Part shown: piece by piece, positions 36,639-44,446 of the stretch
Layout: every line of letters begins with the position of its first letter
Numbering within the stretch: the first letter of the stretch is position 1
NCBI GenBank assembly: GCA_020832005.1
Contig: JAFIFN010000015.1
Span: 1-44,500, forward strand
Direction: 5' to 3'
Length of the DNA: 44,500 bases
Source: Gammaproteobacteria bacterium
GTDB lineage: Bacteria; Pseudomonadota; Gammaproteobacteria; Steroidobacterales; PWYM01
Made by a program: the position numbers and the translations under genes
The notes under the pieces: generated by a model
Told to the model about the DNA's origin: nothing
Database searches by the model: none
What the model saw: only the letters and a program-made list of their open reading frames with translations

Positions 36639-37151
36639 ATGGCGCGGGCCTGGCTCAAGGGCAGGCCCCGGTTGCGCGGGGCGCTGCGGCTGCTGCTGAT
36701 CGGTCTTGCGCTGTGGCTGGTGCTCACGGGTGGCCAGCCGCCCGGGCCCGTCGGCATCGCGAGCGTGGCGCTGGCGCTGTGGGCGGGGCTTGCCTTCGGT
36801 TCGCTGCAGATGTACCCGTGGCGACCGTGGCAGGTACTGGCGTTTCTGGCGCACTTCCTGCGCGGCTCTGCGCTTGGCGGGATCGATGTGGCAATGCGCG
36901 CGCTGCGGCCCGGGCGGCACATCGACCCATGTTTCGTCGAGTACCGTCTCAAGGTGCCGCCGGGGCAGCCGCGCACGCTGCTGGTCAGCGCGATCTCGCT
37001 GATGCCGGGCACCCTGACGGCCGAACTGCGCGAAGACACGCTACTTGTGCACCTGCTCAGCCCGCAGATGAGCGGCGAGATCGAAGCGCTGGAACATCGG
37101 GTCCTGCAGCTGTTCCGCCTTGACGAGGCCGAGCGGATCGCTCCGGCGTGA
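36639..37151 (+). CDS. mnhE: Mrp-type antiporter subunit E (MnhE/MbhA-like)
   Basis: 170-aa membrane protein of the MnhE family, first of an eight-gene overlapping set. It has N-terminal membrane segments (about 12-58, ALRLLLIGLALWLVLTGG then GIASVALALWAGLAFG) and an amphipathic C-terminal region with VSAISLMPGTLTAEL, the family signature. ATG 36639 with GAGG at 36633-36636 is preferred to the upstream ATG. In Mrp and Mbh complexes subunit E is part of the membrane arm. GTGA overlap with the next gene. Confidence 0.9.
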   Translation: MARAWLKGRPRLRGALRLLLIGLALWLVLTGGQPPGPVGIASVALALWAGLAFGSLQMYPWRPWQVLAFLAHFLRGSALGGIDVAMRALRPGRHIDPCFVEYRLKVPPGQPRTLLVSAISLMPGTLTAELREDTLLVHLLSPQMSGEIEALEHRVLQLFRLDEAERIAPA

Positions 37152-37417
37152 CGGCCCTCGCACTGGGCATGGCGGCATTCCTGCTCCTGAACCTGGCAGC
37201 GGGTCTGCTGCGCGTCTATCGCGGCCCCAGCGGCGCCGATCGCATCATTGCCGCGCAACTCTTTGGCACCACCACGGTGGCCATGCTTGCCTTGCTGGCG
37301 ATGGTGACTGAACAGCCGGGCTTGTTCGACGTCGCGCTGGTATTTGTGCTGCTGGCGACGGTATTGACCGTGGCGTTCGTGCGCCTGCCCCGCCGCTCGC
37401 AGGAGCGTGAGCGATGA
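37148..37417 (+). CDS. mnhF: Mrp-type antiporter subunit F (MnhF/MbhB-like)
   Basis: 89-aa protein with three membrane helices. RVYRGPSGADRIIAAQLFGTTTV is typical of MnhF. Start GTG 37148 overlaps the subunit E stop; its own stop overlaps the subunit G start (ATGA). In Mrp systems F is one of the small subunits needed for assembly and Na+(K+)/H+ exchange. Confidence 0.9.
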   Translation: MTALALGMAAFLLLNLAAGLLRVYRGPSGADRIIAAQLFGTTTVAMLALLAMVTEQPGLFDVALVFVLLATVLTVAFVRLPRRSQERER

Positions 37418-37710
37418 GCGCACTGGAAGTCTTTGCCGCATTGCTCCTGTTGCTGGGCGGATTTTTCTTTCTGTCCGGCACCGTCGGGTTGCTGCGATTC
37501 CCGGATACGCTGTCGCGCCTGCATGCCGTCACCAAGGCCGACAATCTCGGGCTTGGTCTGATCCTGCTGGGCGTTGCCGTGCATGGCGCTAATCTGGTGC
37601 TCGCCGCCAAGCTGCTGCTGATCTGGATGCTGGCACTGCTGGCCGCGAGTTTCTCGGCGCACCTGGTGGCACGCAGCCACCTTCGCGATGAGGCCAGTCG
37701 CGATGGGTGA
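37414..37710 (+). CDS. mnhG: Mrp-type antiporter subunit G (MnhG/MbhC-like)
   Basis: 98 aa, three membrane helices. SGTVGLLRFPDTLSRLHAVTKADNLG is the MnhG family signature. The start overlaps subunit F. The stop overlaps the ATG of the next gene. The order E-F-G followed by an A-C-terminal/B fusion and C is that of archaeal Mbh-type membrane modules (family knowledge), not the A-B-C-D-E-F-G of classical Mrp. Confidence 0.92.
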   Translation: MSALEVFAALLLLLGGFFFLSGTVGLLRFPDTLSRLHAVTKADNLGLGLILLGVAVHGANLVLAAKLLLIWMLALLAASFSAHLVARSHLRDEASRDG

Positions 37711-38683
37711 GTTGGTCGGCTGGGTTTTCGACGGCTTGCTCGCGCTGTCGCTGGTGCTGCTCGCCGCGCGCGTCGTGGCCAGTGCCAGGCTGTTCGAGTC
37801 GATCGTACTGTTCATCGTCTTCGGTCTGCTGATGGCGATCGCCTGGGCGCGACTGGCCGCACCGCACCTGGCCCTGGCCGAAGCGGCGATCGGTGCCGGC
37901 ATCACCGGTGCCCTGCTGTTGAGCACGTTTCGTGAGATCGTCACCGACCAGCCACCCAGCGCCGAGGCTCCCAAAGTCCTGGTGTACCGCTTGCGTGTGT
38001 TGATGGCGCTGCTCGCAGGCGGCGTGTTCGCGGTGCTGGGCTGGGCGTTGTTGTCCATCGAGGTGCCGGCGGGTCCGGCGGCCGGCGAGCAGGCCCGGGC
38101 GCTGGTGGCGCGCACCGGGGTCGACGATGCCGTGACTGCGGTGCTGCTCGACTTCCGCGCCTACGACACCCTGCTTGAGATGGGTGTGCTGTTGCTGGCC
38201 GTGCTCGGTGCCCGCGCGGCTGTGGCAGCCCAGCCACCGGCATCAGGCGACGACCTGTGGATCGGTGGCGAGGGTGACACGCCGATGGTGGGTGCGCTGG
38301 TGGGTCTGCTCAGTCCGCTGATCATCATCGTCGCAGGCTACCTGTTGTGGGTCGGCGCCTATGGGCCGGGGGGCGCGTTCCAGGCCGGCGCCGTGCTGGC
38401 GGCGTTGGGCGTGCTGCTGCGCCTGACGGGAAGGCTTGTGCCGCTCCCGCGCGCCGGCGCCTTCCAGCGGGGCGTGCTGGTCATGGGTCTGGCGGTTTTC
38501 TCCCTGGCCGGTCTGCTGACAATGGCCACCGGTCGGGCGTTTCTGCAATATCCCGAAGGCCTGGCCTACCCGATGATTCTCGTGATCGAGGTGGCGCTGA
38601 CCCTGTCGATTGCCTTGCCCCTGGTGCTGCTGTTCAGCGGCTCTGCCGGCATCGCAGCGGGGCGCAGCCAGCACTCGCCATGA
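37703..38683 (+). CDS. Fused MrpA C-terminal (MbhD/E-like) and MrpB domain
   Basis: 326-aa membrane protein. Residues about 1-85 resemble the MbhD/DUF4040 part of MrpA (ARLFESIVLFIVFGLLMA then LALAEAAIGAGITGALL). Residues about 95-185 resemble MbhE (AVLLDFRAYDTLLEMGVLLLA). The C-terminal half (from about 200) is MnhB: PMVGALVGLLSPLIIIVAGYLLWVG and GPGGAFQAGAVLAA. So the MrpA tail and MrpB are one polypeptide, while the large NuoL-like half of MrpA is absent here. ATG 37703 overlaps the subunit G stop. Confidence 0.87.
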   Translation: MGELVGWVFDGLLALSLVLLAARVVASARLFESIVLFIVFGLLMAIAWARLAAPHLALAEAAIGAGITGALLLSTFREIVTDQPPSAEAPKVLVYRLRVLMALLAGGVFAVLGWALLSIEVPAGPAAGEQARALVARTGVDDAVTAVLLDFRAYDTLLEMGVLLLAVLGARAAVAAQPPASGDDLWIGGEGDTPMVGALVGLLSPLIIIVAGYLLWVGAYGPGGAFQAGAVLAALGVLLRLTGRLVPLPRAGAFQRGVLVMGLAVFSLAGLLTMATGRAFLQYPEGLAYPMILVIEVALTLSIALPLVLLFSGSAGIAAGRSQHSP

Positions 38684-38985
38684 GCCAGCCGGCACTCTTC
38701 GTACTGATTGCCGCCGCGGTGTTTGCTATCGGTGTGTACGGACTGCTGTCGCGGCCACAGCTGGTGCGGCGCATCCTCGCGCTCAACCTGATGGGCAATG
38801 GCGTGTTTCTGCTGCTGGTGGCCTTCGCGCGCCGCAATCCCGAGACCATCGATCCCGTGCCTCATGCGATGGTGCTGACCGGTATCGTCATTGCCGTGAG
38901 CGCAACGGCGTTCGCCCTGGCGATTGTGCGGCACCTCTATCGCCAGACCGGGGAGGTCAGCCTGGGCGAGGACCGGCCCCGGTGA
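38680..38985 (+). CDS. mnhC: Mrp-type antiporter subunit C (MnhC/NuoK-like)
   Basis: 101-aa protein with three membrane helices, homologous to NuoK of complex I. RILALNLMGNGVFLLLVAFARRNPETIDPVPHAMVLTGIVIAVSATA is the conserved region (split here: NLMGNGVFLLLV, then DPVPHAMVLTGIVIAVSA). It begins in an ATGA overlap and ends in a GTGA overlap with the next gene, so the operon is continuous. Confidence 0.93.
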   Translation: MSQPALFVLIAAAVFAIGVYGLLSRPQLVRRILALNLMGNGVFLLLVAFARRNPETIDPVPHAMVLTGIVIAVSATAFALAIVRHLYRQTGEVSLGEDRPR

Positions 38986-40478
38986 ACGAAGCCAGCGTAT
39001 TGCCGGTTGAAAGCCACCCGGGGCTGGTGCTGCTGGTATTCATTCCGCTGCTGGCTGCCATCCTCAGTGTGCTGCTGGACGGCCGCGCCGCGCGCAGTAC
39101 CGCTGTCGTGACGCTGGCAGGCGTGTTCGGCGCCCTGTGGTGGGTCAGCGCCGAGGTCGCGGCGGCCAGCCAGGTGCGCCACCTGCTCGGCGGCTGGGGC
39201 GCCCCGCTGGGCATCGAACTGATGGCCGACGGGCTGTCGCTGGCGATGCTGTGGCTGACCTGGGTGACGGGACTGGCGGTGAGCGCAGTCGCGCCCGCGT
39301 CGTTTGCCGGGCGTGCGGAAGTCAGTCGGCTGTTCTGGCCCCTGTGGTTGACTTTGTGGGCCGCGCTGAACGCCACCTGGCTGGCCACAGACCTGTTCAA
39401 TCTCTACATCACGCTGGAGCTGCTGACGCTGGCGGCCGTCGCGCTGGCGATTCTTGGTGGCGGGTCTGCCGCGCTGCGCGCCGGTATGCGCTACCTGCTC
39501 TATGCGCTGCTCGGCTCACTGGCCTGGTTGCTGGGAGTCGCGCTGATCTACGCCGGCCATGGCGTGCTGGACCTGCATACGCTGGGTGTCGGCCTCGAGG
39601 TGGGACCGGCCACCTGGTTTGCCGCAGCGCTGATGAGTGTCGGCCTGATGGCAAAGGCGGCACTGTGGCCCCTGCACGGCTGGTTGCCCCCGGCGCATGC
39701 AGGTGCGCCCGCGCCGGTCAGCGCGCTGCTCTCGGCGCTGGTGGTAAAGGCCGCGGTCTACCTGCTGCTGCGCCTGTGGTGGTGGGGTCTGCCTGCTTTG
39801 ACCGGGCAGGGCGTTGCACTGGCGTTCGGCGTGCTGGGCGCGGCGGCGATGCTCTACGGCAGCGTGCTTGCGCTGATGCAGCTGCGCGTCAAGCGCATCA
39901 TTGCCTACTCCACGATCGCGCAGCTGGGTTATCTGCTGCTGGTGTTTCCGCTGGCCAGCATGGCGGCCTGGCAGGGTGTGCTCTACCACGCGCTGTCGCA
40001 CGGCGTGGCCAAGGCGGCGATGTTTCTGGCCGCCGGCAACATCCTGATGGTGGTGGGCCATGACCGTCTCGCCGGTCTGCCGCAAGCGATGCGCGCAAGG
40101 CTGGGTCCCAGTGTTGCCGGTCTGGTGCTCGCCTCGGTAAGCCTCATGGGCCTGCCCCCGACAGGCGGCTTCATTGCCAAGTGGCTGCTGCTGCGCGCAG
40201 CCTTCGAAACCGGCGGGGTGGTATGGGTCAGCCTGATCGTCCTGTCGGGCCTGCTGGCCGCGGCCTACCTGTTCCGGCTGCTGGCGATGCTGCTGCGTCG
40301 GCCGCCAGGGGGTGAGGGCGACGGTGTGCCGGACGCGCACGGCGCGGCGTCCCTGCCTGTGGTCCTCAGTGTGATGCCCCTGTTGCTGGGTATCGTCGCA
40401 GTGCTGCTGGGGTTCGTGGCCGCGCCGCTACTGGAGTTGTTCCTGCAGGGCGCACCGTTTGTGGAGGCGGCGCCGTGA
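38982..40478 (+). CDS. mnhD: MrpD/NuoN-type antiporter subunit, first paralog
   Basis: 498-aa proton-antiporter-like membrane protein, about 14 helices. The conserved TM5 glutamate is Glu146 (NLYITLELLTLAAVAL); the TM7 Lys is in GLMAKAALWPLHGWLPPAHA and a second Lys in LLSALVVKAAVYLLLR. Start GTG 38982. These residues carry ion-coupled proton movement in Mrp and complex I antiporter subunits (family knowledge). A next paralog overlaps its stop. Confidence 0.9.
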   Translation: MNEASVLPVESHPGLVLLVFIPLLAAILSVLLDGRAARSTAVVTLAGVFGALWWVSAEVAAASQVRHLLGGWGAPLGIELMADGLSLAMLWLTWVTGLAVSAVAPASFAGRAEVSRLFWPLWLTLWAALNATWLATDLFNLYITLELLTLAAVALAILGGGSAALRAGMRYLLYALLGSLAWLLGVALIYAGHGVLDLHTLGVGLEVGPATWFAAALMSVGLMAKAALWPLHGWLPPAHAGAPAPVSALLSALVVKAAVYLLLRLWWWGLPALTGQGVALAFGVLGAAAMLYGSVLALMQLRVKRIIAYSTIAQLGYLLLVFPLASMAAWQGVLYHALSHGVAKAAMFLAAGNILMVVGHDRLAGLPQAMRARLGPSVAGLVLASVSLMGLPPTGGFIAKWLLLRAAFETGGVVWVSLIVLSGLLAAAYLFRLLAMLLRRPPGGEGDGVPDAHGAASLPVVLSVMPLLLGIVAVLLGFVAAPLLELFLQGAPFVEAAP

Positions 40479-41974
40479 TGGCGCTCTACACAGCCCTGCC
40501 TTTGCTGGCGCTGATGTCGTCGCTACTGGCAGCCGTGGTGATATTCCTGTTGCCGGAGGCTGCCCGCCGGTGGCGCACGCTGGTCAACGTGGCGGCCGCG
40601 GTGGTCAAGCTGATCCTTGTGGCTGTGATGCTGGCCGGCGTCATGCAGGGGCATGAATTCGGCTTTGCGATGATGCTGGCGCCCGGGCTGGAACTGCGGC
40701 TGCAGGCTGATGCATTGAGTCTGCTATTCATCACGCTCTCTGCGGTGTTGTGGCTGTTCACCACCGTGTATGCAATCGGTTATCTGGAGAACTCGCCGAA
40801 TCGCGGACGCTTTTTTGGCTATTTCAGCCTGTGCGTCGCCGCAACGATGGGTGTCGCGACCGCCGGTAACCTGTTTACGTTCTTCATCTTCTATGAGCTG
40901 CTGACACTCGCGACCTATCCGCTGGTCACCCATCGCGGCACGCCCGAGGCGATGCGTGGTGGACGGATCTATCTGGCGTATACGCTGGCGGGGGGTGCCG
41001 CACTGCTTGCGGGCATCATATTGCTGGAGAATGCCGGGGGCAGTCTGGCATTCATTGCCGGCGGTTCTGTCGAACAGCTGGCGGTCGATGATCCGGCACT
41101 TTTTTCCATCATCTTCTGGCTGCTGATCGGCGGCATCGGTGTCAAGGCCGCGCTCGTGCCATTGCATGGCTGGTTGCCGGTGGCGATGGTGGCGCCTGCG
41201 CCGGTCAGCGCTTTGCTGCATGCGGTGGCGGTGGTCAAGGCAGGTGCCTTCGGTATCACGCGCATTGTGTTCGACGTGTTCGGTGTCCAGACCACCGATG
41301 CGCTGGGCCTGGGGCCGGTGCTTGCGGCGCTTGCGGCCGTGACAATCCTTTATGGATCGGTGCGTGCGCTTGCGCAGACCGACATCAAGCGGCGCCTGGC
41401 GTTTTCCACCGTCAGCCAGGTCTCCTACATCACGCTGGGTATTGCGCTGGCCGGGCCGGTGGTGGCGGTCGGTGGCCTGGTGCATCTGGTGCACCAGGGC
41501 CTGATGAAGATCACCCTGTTCTTCTGCGCCGGCAACTGGGCAGAAACGCTGGGTATTCATCGTATCGACCAACTCGACGGCGTGGGGCAGCGCATGCCCT
41601 GGACGTCGGCTGCGTTCACGTTGGGCGCACTGGGCATGATCGGCGTACCGCCCACCGCGGGCTTCATCAGCAAGTGGTATCTGGGTACCGGCGCGCTGCA
41701 GGTCGGTCATGGCTGGGTGATCGCGGTACTGGTCGCCAGTACCGTCCTCAACGCGGCCTATTTCCTGCCGGTGCTCAGACGACTGTGGTTCGCACCGCCG
41801 TCGCGCGACTGGGAAGAACGGCTGCCGGGCACACGTGCGGAGACCACGCTGGCCCTGCTGATACCGACCGTGATCGTGGCGCTGCTCGCGCTGGGCGCAG
41901 GCGTGCTGGCCGGACTGTCACTCAGCCCGCTGGGCTGGGCGGAGTTGATCGTGCTGCGCGAGTACGCAAGATGA
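40475..41974 (+). CDS. MrpD/NuoM-type antiporter subunit, second paralog
   Basis: 499-aa antiporter-like subunit. It retains the TM5 glutamate (Glu141 in FFIFYELLTLATYPLV), the TM7 Lys (GIGVKAALVPLHGWLPVAM) and a second Lys in AVAVVKAGAFGITR. LGMIGVPPTAGFISKWYLG matches the NuoM-type C-terminal half. The GTG 40475 start is followed at once by ATG 40478, either of which may be used. It overlaps both neighbours by four bases. Confidence 0.9.
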   Translation: MMALYTALPLLALMSSLLAAVVIFLLPEAARRWRTLVNVAAAVVKLILVAVMLAGVMQGHEFGFAMMLAPGLELRLQADALSLLFITLSAVLWLFTTVYAIGYLENSPNRGRFFGYFSLCVAATMGVATAGNLFTFFIFYELLTLATYPLVTHRGTPEAMRGGRIYLAYTLAGGAALLAGIILLENAGGSLAFIAGGSVEQLAVDDPALFSIIFWLLIGGIGVKAALVPLHGWLPVAMVAPAPVSALLHAVAVVKAGAFGITRIVFDVFGVQTTDALGLGPVLAALAAVTILYGSVRALAQTDIKRRLAFSTVSQVSYITLGIALAGPVVAVGGLVHLVHQGLMKITLFFCAGNWAETLGIHRIDQLDGVGQRMPWTSAAFTLGALGMIGVPPTAGFISKWYLGTGALQVGHGWVIAVLVASTVLNAAYFLPVLRRLWFAPPSRDWEERLPGTRAETTLALLIPTVIVALLALGAGVLAGLSLSPLGWAELIVLREYAR

Positions 41975-43650
41975 TGCTGCTGCTCGCCACAGGCGTGCCG
42001 CTGCTGCTGGCCTTGCTGCTGCTGGTCGTGCCGCAAAGCGGCCGTGGCGTAGCCTCGCTGGCGCCTTTGGCGGCCTTGCCGCTGCTGGGCGCCGCGATAC
42101 TTGGCGGTGAACTCAGGCTCGACTCGCTGGTGCTGGGTCTGCATCTGTCTGTGACGGCGCAGGCCGTGCCGATGCTACTGCTGGCCGGGGTTTTGTGGAC
42201 TGCCGCAGGGATTGCGGCGCGCGCACGCTTCAACGGCACCGGCGAGGGCCGGCGTTACTGGATCTTCCATCTGCTGACGCTGTGCGGCAATGCCGGTGTG
42301 TTTCTGGCGCAGGATCTGGCGGGATTGTATACGGCCTATGCGCTGATGACCTTTGCCGCTTACGGGCTGGTGATCCACGATCTGACCGACGCTGCGCTGC
42401 GCGCCGGACGGGTTTATCTGGTCATGGCCATCGCGGCCGAGGTGCTGTTGCTGTGCGCATTGCTGATGCTGGGCGCCCGGCTGGGCAATGCGCCGCTGGC
42501 CGAAGCCGCCGCGACGATCGCCACCCATCCTCAGGCGAACTTGTTGCTGGCGCTGGTATTCACCGGTTTCGCGGTGAAGATGGGCACGATGCCGCTGCAC
42601 GTGTGGTTGCCACTGGCGCATCCGCAGGCACCGGTGCCGGCCAGTGCCGTGCTCTCGGGGGTCATCGTCAAGGCCGGTCTGATGGGTTGGCTGGGATTGC
42701 TGCCCCCTGGCGAAGGGCCGGCAGCGCAGTGGAGCAGTGTCGTGATCATGCTGGGGCTGATCAGTGCGTTTGCAGCCGCCGCACTGGGCCTGACACAGCA
42801 GCGTGCCAAGAGCCTGCTGGCTTATTCGACGGTCAGCCAGATGGGGCTGGTGACCTTGCTGCTGGGTGTGGGTCTGTCCAGCCCGGAGGCCTGGCAGGCC
42901 ATGCTGCCGGTGGCGACACTGTTTGCCCTGCATCACGGACTGGCCAAGGGCGCGCTGTTTCTGGCCATGGGTGTCGGCGTGGCGTGGCGCGGATGGTTGA
43001 TGGCCATCGCTGCCCTGGCGATTGCGGGTCTGCCGCTGAGTAGCGGCGCGTTTGCCAAGGCGGCCGCAAAGGCGTTCATCGATAACGCGGCCACCGAGGC
43101 ATGGGCGGTGATGCTGCCGGGGCTGCTGGCGCTGTCCTCGGTGCTGACCACGCTGCTGCTGCTGCGTTTCCTGTGGCTGGCCTGGCGTCCCGCGGAGCCT
43201 GCCCGGGGAAGCACTGCGAATGCGGTAAATGCCGGGTGGCTGCTTGCGGTCGGCGCCAGCGTCTTGGTCGTGCCGGTGTGGCTGTGGCTGCAGGCACCGG
43301 CGAGCCTGGCCTACGCCCTGCAGCCAGGGCAGCTGTGGTCGGCGCTGTGGCCGTTGCTGCTTGCGGCGGTCGTGGGTGCGGCTGGTTTCGCGCTTCGCGC
43401 CCGGATTGGCCTGCCGGTGTTGCCGGAAGGCGATCTGGTCGTGCCCGCCGAGCGGGTGCTGGGCTGGCTGTCCAGCCACCAGCGGCCATACCGATCGCTT
43501 CCGCAGCTGCGCGGTGTGACGCTCCGGGGTCTGCACGCGACATTGAGCCGGCGCAGCCGTCACATCGAGCGTCGGCACCTCGATGTCAGCATCGGGGGTA
43601 TGCTGCTGATGGCCGTAGCGCTGGTGATCACCTGGCTGCTGGTACTCTGA
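41971..43650 (+). CDS. NuoL/M/N-like subunit, third paralog, atypical
   Basis: 559-aa membrane protein with an extra C-terminal amphipathic and membrane segment (from about 430), ending WLLVL. The antiporter core is present: the TM7 Lys in FAVKMGTMPLHVWLPLAHP and another in VLSGVIVKAGLMGWLG. The TM5 position, Glu in the two paralogs, is Ala124 (LYTAYALMTFAAYGLV). It may be a structural rather than a pumping subunit. Overlaps the previous stop; no hydrogenase-type or complex I hydrophilic subunit is encoded nearby. Confidence 0.85.
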   Translation: MMLLLATGVPLLLALLLLVVPQSGRGVASLAPLAALPLLGAAILGGELRLDSLVLGLHLSVTAQAVPMLLLAGVLWTAAGIAARARFNGTGEGRRYWIFHLLTLCGNAGVFLAQDLAGLYTAYALMTFAAYGLVIHDLTDAALRAGRVYLVMAIAAEVLLLCALLMLGARLGNAPLAEAAATIATHPQANLLLALVFTGFAVKMGTMPLHVWLPLAHPQAPVPASAVLSGVIVKAGLMGWLGLLPPGEGPAAQWSSVVIMLGLISAFAAAALGLTQQRAKSLLAYSTVSQMGLVTLLLGVGLSSPEAWQAMLPVATLFALHHGLAKGALFLAMGVGVAWRGWLMAIAALAIAGLPLSSGAFAKAAAKAFIDNAATEAWAVMLPGLLALSSVLTTLLLLRFLWLAWRPAEPARGSTANAVNAGWLLAVGASVLVVPVWLWLQAPASLAYALQPGQLWSALWPLLLAAVVGAAGFALRARIGLPVLPEGDLVVPAERVLGWLSSHQRPYRSLPQLRGVTLRGLHATLSRRSRHIERRHLDVSIGGMLLMAVALVITWLLVL

Positions 43651-43651
43651 C

Positions 43652-43668
43652 GTTCAGCCACAGTTCAG
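43652..43668 (+). promoter_or_regulatory. Direct repeats GTTCAG spaced by 11 bp
   Basis: GTTCAG occurs at 43652-43657 and 43663-43668, one helical turn apart, in the gap before the glycine-zipper gene. Such same-side direct repeats are typical half-sites of OmpR/PhoB-type response regulators. No regulator gene is in the window, so the assignment is a guess from spacing. Confidence 0.35.
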
Positions 43669-43693
43669 ATCGGCTGGCCTAGCCTGTCATCAA

Positions 43694-43713
43694 GTCGTGA
43701 CGCTGGTCGCGAC
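43694..43713 (+). promoter_or_regulatory. Hairpin in the leader of the lipoprotein gene
   Basis: GTCGTGAC, gctg, GTCGCGAC makes an 8-bp stem with one wobble pair and a 4-base loop, about 20 bases before the start. It could be a leader hairpin or a weak stop signal for the upstream operon; a short CTTTG follows, not a T-run. AGGAG at 43722-43726 is the ribosome-binding site. Confidence 0.35.
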
Positions 43714-43734
43714 CTTTGCACAGGAGATCTGAAC

Positions 43735-44361
43735 ATGAATGCCGCAATGCGTCTGATGCTGGTACCCGTGGCGAGTGCGTGGCTGATCGGCTGTGCCACC
43801 AACGTACACGCCAACCCTCGCCATGCGCCTTCGGGCGGCGCCATTTACGATTATGCCCCGGTGGTCGACGCCAGACCGGTCCTGCGAACCGTCCGGGTGG
43901 AACAGCCGCGCACCGAGTGCTGGCAGGAAACCACCTACCAGACGGTGCACCACGGCTATTCTGGTGCGCATGGTTACGGCCGCGGCGACGGCCGCGTGCG
44001 CACGGCCGGACCCACCATCGCCGGCGGCGTCGTCGGCGGTGTCATCGGTCGCCAGTTTGGCAGCGGCAGCGGGCGCGACGGCATGACGTTGCTGGGCACT
44101 CTGGTGGGCGCAGCCGTGGCCAACGAGCGTGCGCACAACCGCTCGCCCGTCGGCTATGCGCCGCGCCACAGCGGCTACACCGAGACGCGCCCTGTGAGCG
44201 TCGAGCGCTGTGAAGTGCGCAGCAGTTACTACGAGGAGCAGCGCCTGGAGGGCTACGATGTGACCTATCTGTACGCGGGTCGTGAATTCGTCACCCGCAC
44301 TGCGCAGCCCCCGGGTCGCAATATCCGGGTGCGCGTCGATGTGCACCCGGTCACACGCTGA
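43735..44361 (+). CDS. Glycine-zipper 2TM-domain lipoprotein
   Basis: 208-aa probable lipoprotein. Signal and lipobox are MNAAMRLMLVPVASAWLIGC (Cys near residue 20); a signal peptidase I cut after VHA is the alternative. A glycine zipper near 93-130 (PTIAGGVVGGVIGRQFGSGSGRDGMTLLGTLVGAAVAN) may form helical hairpins in the membrane; it is shown here in two blocks, PTIAGGVVGGVIGR and LLGTLVGAAVAN. Several Tyr-rich segments and RCEVRSSYYEEQRLEGYDV follow. Such proteins are often envelope-stress or surface proteins of unknown job. AGGAG at 43722-43726 supports ATG 43735. Confidence 0.85.
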   Translation: MNAAMRLMLVPVASAWLIGCATNVHANPRHAPSGGAIYDYAPVVDARPVLRTVRVEQPRTECWQETTYQTVHHGYSGAHGYGRGDGRVRTAGPTIAGGVVGGVIGRQFGSGSGRDGMTLLGTLVGAAVANERAHNRSPVGYAPRHSGYTETRPVSVERCEVRSSYYEEQRLEGYDVTYLYAGREFVTRTAQPPGRNIRVRVDVHPVTR

Positions 44362-44446
44362 AGCAGATGCGCGGCGGAATCCAGTGGGCCCTGTCTGCCG
44401 GTGGGCCCTGTCTGCCGGTTGATTCCGCCGCGCCTTCGATCTGCTT
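44361..44446 (+). terminator. Long stem-loop after the lipoprotein gene
   Basis: Left arm AAGCAGAT (44361-44368) pairs with ATCTGCTT (44439-44446), and GCGCGGCGGAATC (44369-44381) pairs with GATTCCGCCGCGC (44421-44433). A 5-base bulge CTTCG separates the two right arms. The loop contains a 17-bp tandem repeat. A few T's (GATTTTG) follow, so a rho-independent terminator is plausible, but the T-run is short. Confidence 0.6.
44384..44417. repeat. Two perfect tandem copies of a 17-bp unit
   Basis: GTGGGCCCTGTCTGCCG occurs at 44384-44400 and again at 44401-44417, with no mismatch. It sits inside the loop of the terminator-like hairpin. The duplication is probably a slippage product. No other copies were noticed in the window. 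Confidence 0.93.
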
